Assembly (NCBI RefSeq): GCF_039539525.1
Contig: NZ_BAABDH010000107.1
Span: 1-64,000, forward strand
Direction of reading: 5' to 3'
Source: Hymenobacter algoricola
Lineage (GTDB): Bacteria > Bacteroidota > Bacteroidia > Cytophagales > Hymenobacteraceae
DNA: 64,000 bases
Shown here: piece by piece, positions 15,452-24,009 of the stretch
How positions within the stretch are numbered: the stretch's first letter is position 1
Layout of the letters: each line of letters opens with the position of its first letter
Position numbers and translations under genes: made by a program
The notes under the pieces: model-generated
What the model saw: only the letters and a program-made list of their open reading frames with translations
Told to the model about the DNA's origin: nothing
The model's database searches: none

Positions 15452-17110
15452 TTATTTCTTAGCCTGGTTGTACAGCTCGCCGGTGGCTTTGTCGCGGTCC
15501 ACCTTGGCTACCAGCACGTCGTAAATGGCGCCGTAGTAATTGGTCTGGGCTGAGCGCAGCTCCGTTTCCGCCGACACCACTTCCAGGTTCGAGCCCACGC
15601 CCTCCTGGAATTTGATGCGCGACACCCGGGCCACGTCGGCGGCCAGGTCAAGGTTGGCTTTCTGGTTGTCGAGCACGTCGAGGGCGTTGACGAGCGTGGC
15701 GCGGCTCTGGGCATCCTGCAAATCAATGCTCTGGCGCAGGGTTTCGAACCCCCGCTCCAGGGTCTGCTGCTGAATGCGGCCCTGCTGCACCTGGTACTTG
15801 CGGCGGAAGCCGTCGAAGACCGGAATCTGCAGGCTCAGGCCGATGTTGCCGAAGCCGAACCAGTTCTGGTTGGCAAAGCCGTTGGCCGCGCGCGAGTCGG
15901 GGCCGCGGAAGGCCACCAGGTCGCCGAAAGTATTTGCGGAGCCCGAAAAGCCGTAAGCAGCCGTAGCCAACAGGCGGGGGTAGGCGCCGGAGCGGCGGCT
16001 GGCCAGGTCCAGTCCGGCCAGCGCCTGCTGGGTTTCCAAAGCGCTAAACTCGATGCGGTTATTATAGTTAAAGGCGGCCGCCAGCTGCCCCGTGCGGGCG
16101 CCGCTCAGCGCCGCTTGCTGGTCCTGCCGGCTCTGGTCGGGAGTAGAGCCGGCCGGCGCGGGCGCCGTGGGTACGGCTCCAAGGCCATCTGCGCCACCAC
16201 CGGTGGTGGCACTGCCGACACCCAACCGCTGGCGCAGGGTACCCGCATCGATGATGGCGGCCCCGAGCGAATCGGTGAGCTGCACCGCCTGACTCTGGGG
16301 CAGGCCCATCTGAAACTTGAGCAGGGCCACGCTGAGCTCGGTCAGCCGCTGGGCTTTCTGCTGCTCCACGACCAGGTTGTTGCGCTGCACGCGCAGGCGG
16401 TCTACGTCGAGCTTCTCGACAAAACCGGCCTTATACGTTTCGTTGGTCTGGTACAGGACCGTGTCGAGCCGCTGCACGTTGCGGGCCAGCAGGCCCAGCC
16501 GGGAGCGGGCTACCAGGGTGCTGTAATAGGCCTTGCTCACCTGCTCCACCACCTCGATTTCGGCCTGCTGGGTTTGCTTTCTGGACAGCTCCGTGTACAC
16601 CTTGGCGGCTTTCAGACCAATCAGGTAGGAGCCGTCGAACAGCAGCTGCGACACGGAGGCGCTGGTGTTGGCGGCGTACTGCAGACCGAAGGCAAAGGGC
16701 TGGGGCGGCACGTCCAGGCGGCGCGTTTCCAGCACTTTCTCCCCCGCGCTGGCCGCGGCCACGTCGGCCGAGGTCAGCACGGTTTGCTGCACGGGAAAGC
16801 TCACCAGGCTTTGCTGGAGCTTGAAGTTGTCGGCCACGTTGGCTGCCACGTTCACCTGGGGCAGGCCCGCCGACCGGATTTCGCCCACACGGGCGGCAGC
16901 CGTCTGCTCACCCAGGCGGGTGGCCAGCAGCGAGGATTTATTCTTGACGGCGTAGTCGATGGCCTGCTGCAGCGTCAGCGGCATAGTGCCGGTGGTCTGC
17001 GTGGCCAGCTCGGGGCGCGGGGCGGAAGTCTGCGCCAGTGCCGGGCCGGCGGGAGCCAGCAGCAGGCCCGGCCCGGCGGCCAGCAGCAAAACGCGGAGGG
17101 TGTTGTTCAT
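15452..17110 (-). CDS. TolC-family outer-membrane efflux protein
   Basis: This 552-residue protein has a signal peptide ending PALAQ (about residue 27) and two TolC repeats of long helices and short strands. Typical segments are MPLTLQQAIDYAVKNKSSLL near the N-terminus and VGSNLEVVSAETELRSAQTN near the C-terminus. A Gly/Ala/Pro-rich insertion lies in the middle. It forms the outer-membrane channel of the RND system encoded downstream. It starts 24 nt after the tetR gene. Confidence 0.94.
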   Translation of the reverse strand: MNNTLRVLLLAAGPGLLLAPAGPALAQTSAPRPELATQTTGTMPLTLQQAIDYAVKNKSSLLATRLGEQTAAARVGEIRSAGLPQVNVAANVADNFKLQQSLVSFPVQQTVLTSADVAAASAGEKVLETRRLDVPPQPFAFGLQYAANTSASVSQLLFDGSYLIGLKAAKVYTELSRKQTQQAEIEVVEQVSKAYYSTLVARSRLGLLARNVQRLDTVLYQTNETYKAGFVEKLDVDRLRVQRNNLVVEQQKAQRLTELSVALLKFQMGLPQSQAVQLTDSLGAAIIDAGTLRQRLGVGSATTGGGADGLGAVPTAPAPAGSTPDQSRQDQQAALSGARTGQLAAAFNYNNRIEFSALETQQALAGLDLASRRSGAYPRLLATAAYGFSGSANTFGDLVAFRGPDSRAANGFANQNWFGFGNIGLSLQIPVFDGFRRKYQVQQGRIQQQTLERGFETLRQSIDLQDAQSRATLVNALDVLDNQKANLDLAADVARVSRIKFQEGVGSNLEVVSAETELRSAQTNYYGAIYDVLVAKVDRDKATGELYNQAKK

Positions 17111-17134
17111 AAGGAATCGGCTTGGGCGAAGGAG

Positions 17135-17749
17135 TTATTCTTCTTCCGTCACGTGACGGTATTCATTTATCAGCTTGTGGCCTTTGAGCGTGACCATTCC
17201 CAGCAGGAAATGCTCGTTGCAAGCCATCTGCACGCGGGGCTGGTCGAACTGGGCGTGGGGAAACACGTCGGGGTCGAAGAGCACGTCAATCTGGGCCAGG
17301 CGCAGGCGCGAGAGCACCTCAATGTCCAGGTCGGCGCGGTAGAGGCCTTCGGCCACGCCCCGGCGCAGGTTGGCCTGAATCTGACTCAGGATGTAGGTGC
17401 TCTTGTGGGCGTGAAACAGCGACCAGGCCGCCGGGTAGTATTTGCGCAGGTCGTGAATGGCGGTGGGGTTGATGTTGGCGAACTGGCGCTTGGCCCAGTC
17501 CATCATCTGCACCATCTCGTCTACCGCGTTGCGGGTGTGCTGGATCAGGCTTTCGCACTCCCCCTGCACCCCAGTCAGGTGGTTGGTGATGACGGCCGAC
17601 ACGATCTGGTCCTTGTTTTCAAACCACTTGTAGAGCGTCTTTTTGGAGATGCCCAGGTGCGTGGCAATGTCGTCCATCGACACGCTGCGAATACCGTTGC
17701 GCGTGAAAAGCCCGACGGCGGCCCCTAAAATCCGATCTTTTATTTCCAT
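17135..17749 (-). CDS. TetR/AcrR-family transcriptional regulator of the efflux operon
   Basis: This 204-residue protein has an N-terminal TetR helix-turn-helix (MDDIATHLGISKKTLYKWFE, residues 25-44). The C-terminal ligand domain is divergent, as usual. It is the first gene of the efflux operon and lies directly downstream of a strong promoter with an inverted repeat between the -33 and -7 boxes. I infer autorepression and control of the pump, with induction by a pump substrate. Confidence 0.93.
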   Translation of the reverse strand: MEIKDRILGAAVGLFTRNGIRSVSMDDIATHLGISKKTLYKWFENKDQIVSAVITNHLTGVQGECESLIQHTRNAVDEMVQMMDWAKRQFANINPTAIHDLRKYYPAAWSLFHAHKSTYILSQIQANLRRGVAEGLYRADLDIEVLSRLRLAQIDVLFDPDVFPHAQFDQPRVQMACNEHFLLGMVTLKGHKLINEYRHVTEEE

Positions 17750-17759
17750 GACTACGCGA

Positions 17760-17799
17760 CAAAGGTACGACGGAAACTTTAAACGACTCCAAAGTTTCC
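17760..17799 (-). promoter_or_regulatory. promoter with TetR-type operator for the efflux operon
   Basis: On the minus strand TACCTTTG (17767-17760) matches TAnnTTTG exactly, and a TTTG -33 box lies at 17793-17790. Between and over them is an inverted repeat, GGAAACTTT (17772-17780) and AAAGTTTCC (17791-17799), 10 nt apart. Only about 11 nt separate the -7 box from the ATG at 17749, so the leader must be very short. A repressor bound here would block the promoter. Confidence 0.75.
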
Positions 17800-17956
17800 A
17801 TTAACTTTTTGTCAGCATTTATTCGGGCCGAATGGTTCCCTGCCTTCTCTGACGATTGAGGCGAGGCTTTACTTTATTAGCGCCGCCCTATTTTTAATCG
17901 GGCCGGCCGCCGTAGCGCCGGCCTGGCCGCCCGGCGGCCAGTGCCGGCGGTTCGTT

Positions 17957-17964
17957 GTACCTTG
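17957..17964 (+). promoter_or_regulatory. candidate -7 box for ispF
   Basis: TACCTTGG, one base off TAnnTTTG, lies 41 nt before the ispF ATG. No clear -33 box was seen. Confidence 0.35.
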
Positions 17965-18004
17965 GGGGCTGGTAGTATCTGCTTCACTCCTCTTTCCCGT
18001 TCGT

Positions 18005-18484
18005 ATGAAAATCCGCGTTGGCTTCGGCTACGACGTGCATCAGCTCCGCGAGGGCCTGCCTTTCTGGCTCGGCGGCATCCAGGTTCCGCACACCCACGGC
18101 GCCCTCGGCCACTCCGATGCCGACGTGCTCATTCACGTCATCTGCGACGCGCTGCTGGGCGCGGCCAACCTGCGCGACATCGGCTTCCACTTCCCCGACA
18201 CCGACCCGCAGTACAAGGGCATCGACAGCAAGCGCCTGCTGAGCGAAGTCATGCGCCTGCTCCGGGCCAAGGGCTATGCCGTGTCCAACATCGACTCCAC
18301 CATCTGCCTGGAGGCGCCCAAGGTGAACCCCCACATTGCCGAGATGCAGCGGGTGCTGGCCGAGGTAATGGACATTCCGGCCGACGATATTTCCATCAAG
18401 GCCACCACCACCGAAAAGCTGGGCTTTGTGGGCCGCCGCGAAGGCGTGGCCGCCTACGCCACCGTGCTCATTACGCAGGCTTAG
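18005..18484 (+). CDS. ispF: 2-C-methyl-D-erythritol 2,4-cyclodiphosphate synthase
   Basis: This 159-residue enzyme of the MEP isoprenoid pathway converts 4-diphosphocytidyl-methylerythritol 2-phosphate to methylerythritol 2,4-cyclodiphosphate with loss of CMP. Metal ligands are Asp10 and His12 (GYDVHQ) and His44 (VLIHVICDAL). Other signatures are GALGHSDAD, DIGFHFPDTDP and the C-terminal TTTEKLGFVGRREGVAA. The length is standard for the homotrimeric enzyme. It is a single gene, with no other isoprenoid gene nearby. Confidence 0.98.
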   Translation: MKIRVGFGYDVHQLREGLPFWLGGIQVPHTHGALGHSDADVLIHVICDALLGAANLRDIGFHFPDTDPQYKGIDSKRLLSEVMRLLRAKGYAVSNIDSTICLEAPKVNPHIAEMQRVLAEVMDIPADDISIKATTTEKLGFVGRREGVAAYATVLITQA

Positions 18485-18551
18485 CCGGCGCCGTGCAGCC
18501 TTCGGCCGCTGCGGTGTCTTTGCTTTACTTTTTCCCCTCCATTTTCCTTTC

Positions 18552-20246
18552 ATGCAGAAAAACACGTTCTACGCGCTGCTCCTGGCCGTCACCTGCGCCT
18601 CATCCGCCGTGGCCCAGCAGGCGCCCGAGAAAACCAAGATCAAGGTTAAGCGCGGCAAAACCGAAAAGGTAAGCGCTCCGGCTCCCGCCGCGGAGGAGCC
18701 CGCCAAGCAGCCGACCCGGCAGCCGCCCATCGAGACGGACATGGCCCCGGAATACGGCAACACCATCACCGAAGCCGACCTGCGCCAGCACCTGACCATT
18801 CTGGCCTCGGATGCCTACGAGGGCCGCGAAACCGGCGAAAAAGGCCAGAAAATGGCAGCCGACTACCTCGCCAAGCAGTATACCGAGCTGGGCCTGACGG
18901 GCCCGGTGAAAAACTCCGACAACCCCTACGTGCAGCACTTCACCATGGAGCGCAGCACCTGGACCGGCGACGCCACGATCAAAGCCGGCGGCCAGACCTA
19001 CAAGTGGCTCACCGACTTCTACGGCGGCGGCACCTCCCCTTTCCAGACCGAAACGACCATCAAGCCCGTGTTCGTAGGCTACGGCATCGAGCAGGACGGC
19101 TACTCGGACTACGCCGGGAAGGACGTGAAGGGCAAAGACATCATCATCCTGCTCGGCGAGCCGACCGACGCCGCCGGCAAGCCCGTGCTCAGCCCGGACG
19201 GCAAGCCCACCAAGTGGGGCACCGACGTGCGCGCCAAAACGGCCAAGGCGGCCGAGCAGGGCGCCCGCACCGTATTCTTCGTGAGCCTCGACGGCGCCAA
19301 CTTCGAGAAGACCATAGCCCGCATGGCTCCCTACATCGGCCGGCCGAGCATGCGCTTCGCCGACAGCAAGGAGCCCGGCCGACTGGCTTTCTACGTGTCG
19401 CCGGCGCTGGGAGCCCGGATGCTGGGCACCACCGCCGCGGGGCTGACCAAGTACCGGGAAACGGTGGGCAAAACCGCCAAGCCGGCCGCGGCCTTCAAGC
19501 CCGCCGCCGTAGCCATCAAGGCCCCCAAGAAAAAGGAGAACTTCACCACCGAAAACGTGATGGGCTTCCTGGAAGGCACCGATAAGAAGGAGGAAGTGCT
19601 GGTCATCTCGGCCCACTACGACCATATCGGCATCACCGACGGCCAGGTAAACAACGGCGCCGACGACGACGGCTCGGGCACAGTGTCCGTGCTCGAAATT
19701 GCCCAGGCCTACGCCAAAGCCAAAAAAGACGGCCACGGCCCGCGCCGCAGCATCCTGTTTCTGACCGTGACCGGGGAGGAAAAGGGCCTGCTGGGCTCGG
19801 AGTACTACACCGACCACCCCGTATTTCCGCTGGAAAGCACCATTGCCGACCTCAACATCGACATGGTGGGCCGCACCGACAAGGAGCACGAAGGCAAAGG
19901 CGACTATATCTACGTCATCGGCTCCGACAAGCTCTCCTCGGAGCTGCACGCCATCGACGAGGCCGCCAATAAGAAGTACACCAACATCGACCTCGACTAC
20001 AAGTTCAACGACCCCGAGGACCCGAACCGCTTCTACTACCGCTCCGACCACTACAACTTCGCCAAGCACAAAATCCCGGTGGCATTTTACTTCAACGGCG
20101 TGCATGCCGACTACCACGGCGCCGGCGACGAGGTGGAGAAAATCGAGTTTGCGAAGATGGAGAAGCGGGCCCGCCTGGTGTTTTACACCGCCTGGGAGCT
20201 GGCCAACCGGGAAAACCGCATCGTGGTCGACTCGAACAAGAAATAG
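18552..20246 (+). CDS. secreted M28-family metallopeptidase, tandem copy 1
   Basis: This 564-residue exported zinc peptidase has a signal peptide (MQKNTFYALLLAVTCASSAVA), a Lys/Pro/Ala linker, a PA-domain-like insertion and an M28 catalytic domain. Zinc site motifs are SAHYDHIG (His355 near residue 354-358), GADDDGSG, TGEEKGLLGS, NIDMVGR and a distal GVHADYHGAGD. M28 enzymes are aminopeptidases or carboxypeptidases. The ATG at 18552 is chosen for the signal peptide. The next gene is a close paralogue, so this is a tandem duplication. Confidence 0.94.
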   Translation: MQKNTFYALLLAVTCASSAVAQQAPEKTKIKVKRGKTEKVSAPAPAAEEPAKQPTRQPPIETDMAPEYGNTITEADLRQHLTILASDAYEGRETGEKGQKMAADYLAKQYTELGLTGPVKNSDNPYVQHFTMERSTWTGDATIKAGGQTYKWLTDFYGGGTSPFQTETTIKPVFVGYGIEQDGYSDYAGKDVKGKDIIILLGEPTDAAGKPVLSPDGKPTKWGTDVRAKTAKAAEQGARTVFFVSLDGANFEKTIARMAPYIGRPSMRFADSKEPGRLAFYVSPALGARMLGTTAAGLTKYRETVGKTAKPAAAFKPAAVAIKAPKKKENFTTENVMGFLEGTDKKEEVLVISAHYDHIGITDGQVNNGADDDGSGTVSVLEIAQAYAKAKKDGHGPRRSILFLTVTGEEKGLLGSEYYTDHPVFPLESTIADLNIDMVGRTDKEHEGKGDYIYVIGSDKLSSELHAIDEAANKKYTNIDLDYKFNDPEDPNRFYYRSDHYNFAKHKIPVAFYFNGVHADYHGAGDEVEKIEFAKMEKRARLVFYTAWELANRENRIVVDSNKK

Positions 20247-20263
20247 GAGTTGCCGGGTTTCGG

Positions 20264-20327
20264 CCCCGCAAAAGGCGCGAAGATCAACGGGGTAGCTCCG
20301 CGTTGGGCTTCGCGCCTTTTTGCGGGG
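20264..20327 (+). terminator. terminator between the two M28 genes
   Basis: CCCCGCAAAAGGCGCGAAG pairs with CTTCGCGCCTTTTTGCGGGG (one extra T). The T5 run lies inside the right arm. It separates the tandem peptidases into independent transcripts. Confidence 0.7.
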
Positions 20328-20423
20328 CGGGCGGGCTTACTTTTTCGGCTGCTTTCCGTTAGCATAGCTCGGCCCGGCCCGCCGGCTCTGCTCCTGGCCT
20401 CATTTGCTCCTGCCCGCTCTGCT

Positions 20424-22106
20424 ATGAAAAAAATTATCCTGTATAGCTTCCTGGCTCTGGCCACCCGGCCGGCCGCGCTGGCCCAGCCGACCGCCGGCAA
20501 GGCCAAAGCTGCGGCCAAGGTCGCCGCCCCGGCCCCGGCAGCGGCAGCGGCCGCCGACCAGGCTGCCACCTACGCCGCCACCATCCAGGCCCCCGACCTG
20601 CGCCAGCACCTGAGCACGCTCGCTTCCGATGCCTTTGAAGGCCGCGAAACCGGGCAGGCGGGCCAGAAAAAGGCGGCCGACTACCTGGCCCGGCAGTTTG
20701 CCGCGCTGGGGCTGCAGGGTCCGGTCCGGGGCGGCGGCAATGCCCACCTGCAGCCCTTCGCCGTGACGCGGGGCACGGCCCGGCCGGGGGGCTACCTGCA
20801 GGTGAACGGGCAGCGGTATACCTGGCTGCGCGACTTTTTCAGCTACGGCCCCCTGCTTTCCCCCTTCCCCGCCGAAACTGCGGGTCAGCCCGTTTTTGCC
20901 GGCTTCGGCATCGACGCGCCCAGCTATTCGGACTATACCGGACTGGACGTGCGGGGCAAGGACGTGCTGGTCATCATGGGGGAGCCGCAGGATACCAAGG
21001 GCCGCAACCTGCTTACGGGTACCAGGGAGGGCGGCGAGTGGGAGTCGGGCGTGAAGAAGATTGCCGTGGCCAAGCAGAAAGGGGCGCGCAGCATCTTCTT
21101 TCTCACCTTCGGCTCCACGGCCGACTTCCAGGCCCAGGCCGCCCAGCTGGCCCCGGCGCTGCAGGAGCCGGCCTGGGCCCTACCCGACCCCGGCCCCGCC
21201 GCCGCGGATGACGACCACGCCGAAGCGCCCACGGGCATTGGCGTCTACCTGGTGTCGCCGGAAATGGGGCTGCAGCTGGCCGGCACCACCGACGATAACC
21301 TGCGCGGCTACCTGGGCGCCGTGGCCAAGAAGAAAGCGCCGGTGCCGCTCAACTTTCAGCCCCGGCCCTTCACGGTTCACCTGCCCCAGCAGCAGGAAAA
21401 GCTGACGACCGAAAACGTGCTGGGCTTTTTGGAAGGCACCGACAAGAAGGAGGAGGTGCTGGTCATCTCGGCCCACTACGACCACCTGGGCGTGCGGCAC
21501 GACACGATTTACAACGGCGCCGACGATGACGGCTCGGGCACGTCGGCGGTGCTCGAAATTGCCCAGGCGTTTGCTCAGGCCAAGAAAGACGGCCACGGCC
21601 CCCGCCGCAGCCTGCTGTTTCTGCTGCTGACGGGCGAGGAAGAAGGCCTGTTTGGCTCGCAATACTACACCGGCCACCCCGTGCTGCCCCTGGCCCAGAC
21701 GGTAGCTAACCTGAACATCGACATGGTGGGCCGCACCGACAAGGCCCACGCCGGCAAGCCCGATTTCGTGTACGTGGTCGGCGACGACCGGCTGTCGTGG
21801 GAGCTGCACACCATCAACGAGGCCGCCAACGCCAGGTACGGGCAGCTGGCCCTCGACTACACCTACAACGCCGCCGACGACCCCGAGGAGCTGTATTACC
21901 GCTCCGACCACTACAACTTCGCCAAGCACAAAATCCCGGTCGTCTTCTTTACCAGCGGCCTGCACGCCGACTACCACAAGGCCACCGACGACGTGGACAA
22001 GATTGAGTTTGAGCCCCTGGCCAAGCGCGCCCGGCTGGTATTTCATACGGCCTGGGAGCTGGCCAACCGCGACAACCGCGTGGCCCTGGACGCCACCAAG
22101 CCCTGA
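20424..22106 (+). CDS. secreted M28-family metallopeptidase, tandem copy 2
   Basis: This 560-residue paralogue of the preceding gene has the same order of parts: signal peptide (MKKIILYSFLALATRPAALAQ), Ala-rich linker, PA-like region and M28 domain with SAHYDHLG (His351), GADDDGSGTSAVLE, TGEEEGLFGSQYY, NIDMVGR and GLHADYHKATDD. Long stretches of the catalytic domain are near-identical to copy 1, while the PA-like region differs, which suggests a changed substrate range. The ATG at 20424 is chosen for its signal peptide. Confidence 0.94.
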   Translation: MKKIILYSFLALATRPAALAQPTAGKAKAAAKVAAPAPAAAAAADQAATYAATIQAPDLRQHLSTLASDAFEGRETGQAGQKKAADYLARQFAALGLQGPVRGGGNAHLQPFAVTRGTARPGGYLQVNGQRYTWLRDFFSYGPLLSPFPAETAGQPVFAGFGIDAPSYSDYTGLDVRGKDVLVIMGEPQDTKGRNLLTGTREGGEWESGVKKIAVAKQKGARSIFFLTFGSTADFQAQAAQLAPALQEPAWALPDPGPAAADDDHAEAPTGIGVYLVSPEMGLQLAGTTDDNLRGYLGAVAKKKAPVPLNFQPRPFTVHLPQQQEKLTTENVLGFLEGTDKKEEVLVISAHYDHLGVRHDTIYNGADDDGSGTSAVLEIAQAFAQAKKDGHGPRRSLLFLLLTGEEEGLFGSQYYTGHPVLPLAQTVANLNIDMVGRTDKAHAGKPDFVYVVGDDRLSWELHTINEAANARYGQLALDYTYNAADDPEELYYRSDHYNFAKHKIPVVFFTSGLHADYHKATDDVDKIEFEPLAKRARLVFHTAWELANRDNRVALDATKP

Positions 22107-22535
22107 CTAGCTTTGCGCTGCCGCCCGGGCCTGCGGGCTCAGCATGAAGCCCCGCTGGAGGCAGAACTGCAGGAAAGCCCGCCGAATGGCCCCCGACGAA
22201 GGAATGAAGTCGTAGCTGGCGCCGCTGGCACGGTCGAAGTACAGCGCCACCCGCTCCTGGCGCAAAAAGCCCTCGGGGCGGTAGTCAATCCGGCTCAGGG
22301 CCGTATATTCGTAGTAGCTGGCAGACATCACCTTGATTTCTATCCCGGCCGGCAGCAGCAGTAGCCGGGGGCTGAGGCTGTTGTGGGAGCTGCCCGGCAG
22401 AAAGCCCAGCGTCAGGAAGCTGCCCCGGATTTCATCAATGGGCAGCGCAAACCCTTCGGGGGGCAGCGGGTTAGGAATTTGGGAGAAAGCCAAGGGAAAA
22501 TCAGCGGGTAGAAACGTGCAAGGAACCAGCAACAT
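22107..22535 (-). CDS. hypothetical protein, small
   Basis: I do not recognise this protein of about 142 residues. It has no signal peptide or membrane helix and mixes hydrophobic strands with charged turns, for example SASYYEYTALSRIDYRPEGF and RQERVALYFDRASGASYDF, which suggests a small beta-rich fold. If it starts at the ATG at 22535, its start codon and the lutB start share the tetranucleotide CATG (22533-22536); a later start is possible. Its 3' end is immediately next to the M28 gene on the opposite strand. Confidence 0.6.
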   Translation of the reverse strand: MLLVPCTFLPADFPLAFSQIPNPLPPEGFALPIDEIRGSFLTLGFLPGSSHNSLSPRLLLLPAGIEIKVMSASYYEYTALSRIDYRPEGFLRQERVALYFDRASGASYDFIPSSGAIRRAFLQFCLQRGFMLSPQARAAAQS

Positions 22536-23910
22536 GCTCACTAAATCTAGTCAATTCCAGCTCGACAGCGAAACCAAAGCCTTTGACCTGGAGCACCGGC
22601 GCAAGATTCGCTTCAACATCGGCAAGTACAACGCGGCCGTGCAGACCGGCCTGGGCTGGTACTACGACCACGAGCTGGCCCGGGAGCGGGCGTCCTACCT
22701 CAAGGCCAAGGCCATCAACCACCTCGACGAGTACCTGCTCGAGTTTGAGCGCAACTTCACGGCCCGCGGCGGCAAGGTTATCTGGGCCCGCGACGCGCAG
22801 GAGGCCCTGGCGGAAATCGGCAAGATCATGGCCCGCAAGCACGCCCGCACCGTGGTGAAGGCCAAGAGCATGACCACCGAGGAAATCCACCTCAACGACT
22901 ACCTCGGCAAGAACGGCATTGAGTCCATCGAAACCGACCTGGGCGAGTTCATTGTGCAGCTCAACGGCGAGCGGCCCTACCACATCGTGACGCCGGCCAT
23001 GCACCTGAGCAAGCAGGACATTGCCGCCATCTTCGTCAAGCACCTCAAGATCGAGCCCACCGACGACGCGCAGGAGCTGGTGCTCACGGCCCGCCACCTG
23101 CTGCGCGGCAAGTACACGGAGGCGGAAGTGGGCATCACCGGCGGCAACTTCCTGCTGGCCGATATCGGCGGCGTGGCCGTAACCGAGAACGAGGGCAATG
23201 CCCGCCTGTCGGCCACGTTTCCCAGCACCCACATTGCCATCGTGGGCATCGAAAAGGTCATTCCCAGCGTCCACGACCTGGATTTGTTCTGGCCCCTGCT
23301 CAGCACCAGCGGCACGGGGCAGCAGGTCACGGTCTACAACACCATCTACACCGGCCCGCGGCAGCCGCTGGAGAAAGACGGCCCCGACGAGATGTACGTG
23401 GTGCTGCTCGACAACGGCCGCACCACCCTGCTGGCCCAGGCCGACAAGCGCGAAGCCCTGCACTGCATCCGCTGCGGGGCCTGCCTGAACGTGTGCCCGG
23501 TGTACAAGAACATCGGTGGCCACACCTACGAAACCACGTATTCGGGGCCCATCGGCTCGGTGATTTCGCCCCACCTGGGCGGGCTGGCCGAAAACAAGCA
23601 CCTGAGCTACGCCTCCTCGCTGTGCGGGGCCTGCACCTCGGTGTGTCCGGTCAAGATCAACATTCACAACCTGCTGCTCCGCAACCGCCAGCAGGTGGTG
23701 CAGCAGGGCCTCACCGACACGGAGGAGCGCACGGCCATCCGCCTCTGGCTGCTGAGCATGAAAAGCCGCCGCCTGCTGAACCTGCTGCCCGCCCGCGCCA
23801 AAAACTGGGTGCTGCTGCGCATGCTCAGCCAGGTGGGCTGGAACAAGCGGCGCGAGGCGCTGGAAGTGGCCCCGAAGTCGTTCAACAAGCTGTGGCGGGA
23901 AAGGAGCTGA
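22534..23910 (+). CDS. lutB: LutB/LldF-type iron-sulfur protein (lactate utilisation)
   Basis: This 458-residue protein belongs to the LutB family of L-lactate oxidation complexes. Two ferredoxin-like clusters are visible: Cys311, 314, 317 and 321 (CIRCGACLNVCPVY) and Cys364, 367 and 371 (CGACTSVCPV). The N-terminal LUD domain includes VVKAKSMTTEEIHLNDYL and GITGGNFLLADIGG. LutB normally works with LutA (Cys-rich) and LutC (LUD), but neither gene is adjacent, so partners must lie elsewhere. The ATG at 22534 gives the usual N-terminus for the family. Confidence 0.93.
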   Translation: MLTKSSQFQLDSETKAFDLEHRRKIRFNIGKYNAAVQTGLGWYYDHELARERASYLKAKAINHLDEYLLEFERNFTARGGKVIWARDAQEALAEIGKIMARKHARTVVKAKSMTTEEIHLNDYLGKNGIESIETDLGEFIVQLNGERPYHIVTPAMHLSKQDIAAIFVKHLKIEPTDDAQELVLTARHLLRGKYTEAEVGITGGNFLLADIGGVAVTENEGNARLSATFPSTHIAIVGIEKVIPSVHDLDLFWPLLSTSGTGQQVTVYNTIYTGPRQPLEKDGPDEMYVVLLDNGRTTLLAQADKREALHCIRCGACLNVCPVYKNIGGHTYETTYSGPIGSVISPHLGGLAENKHLSYASSLCGACTSVCPVKINIHNLLLRNRQQVVQQGLTDTEERTAIRLWLLSMKSRRLLNLLPARAKNWVLLRMLSQVGWNKRREALEVAPKSFNKLWRERS

Positions 23911-24009
23911 CCGGTAAAGGAGGCGGGCCCGGTCCGAAACCTAACCATTCTGCCCCGTAGCAGTAAAAAGACGACGCCGGGCACTTTACCAGCGGATCAG
24001 CCTGCTACT

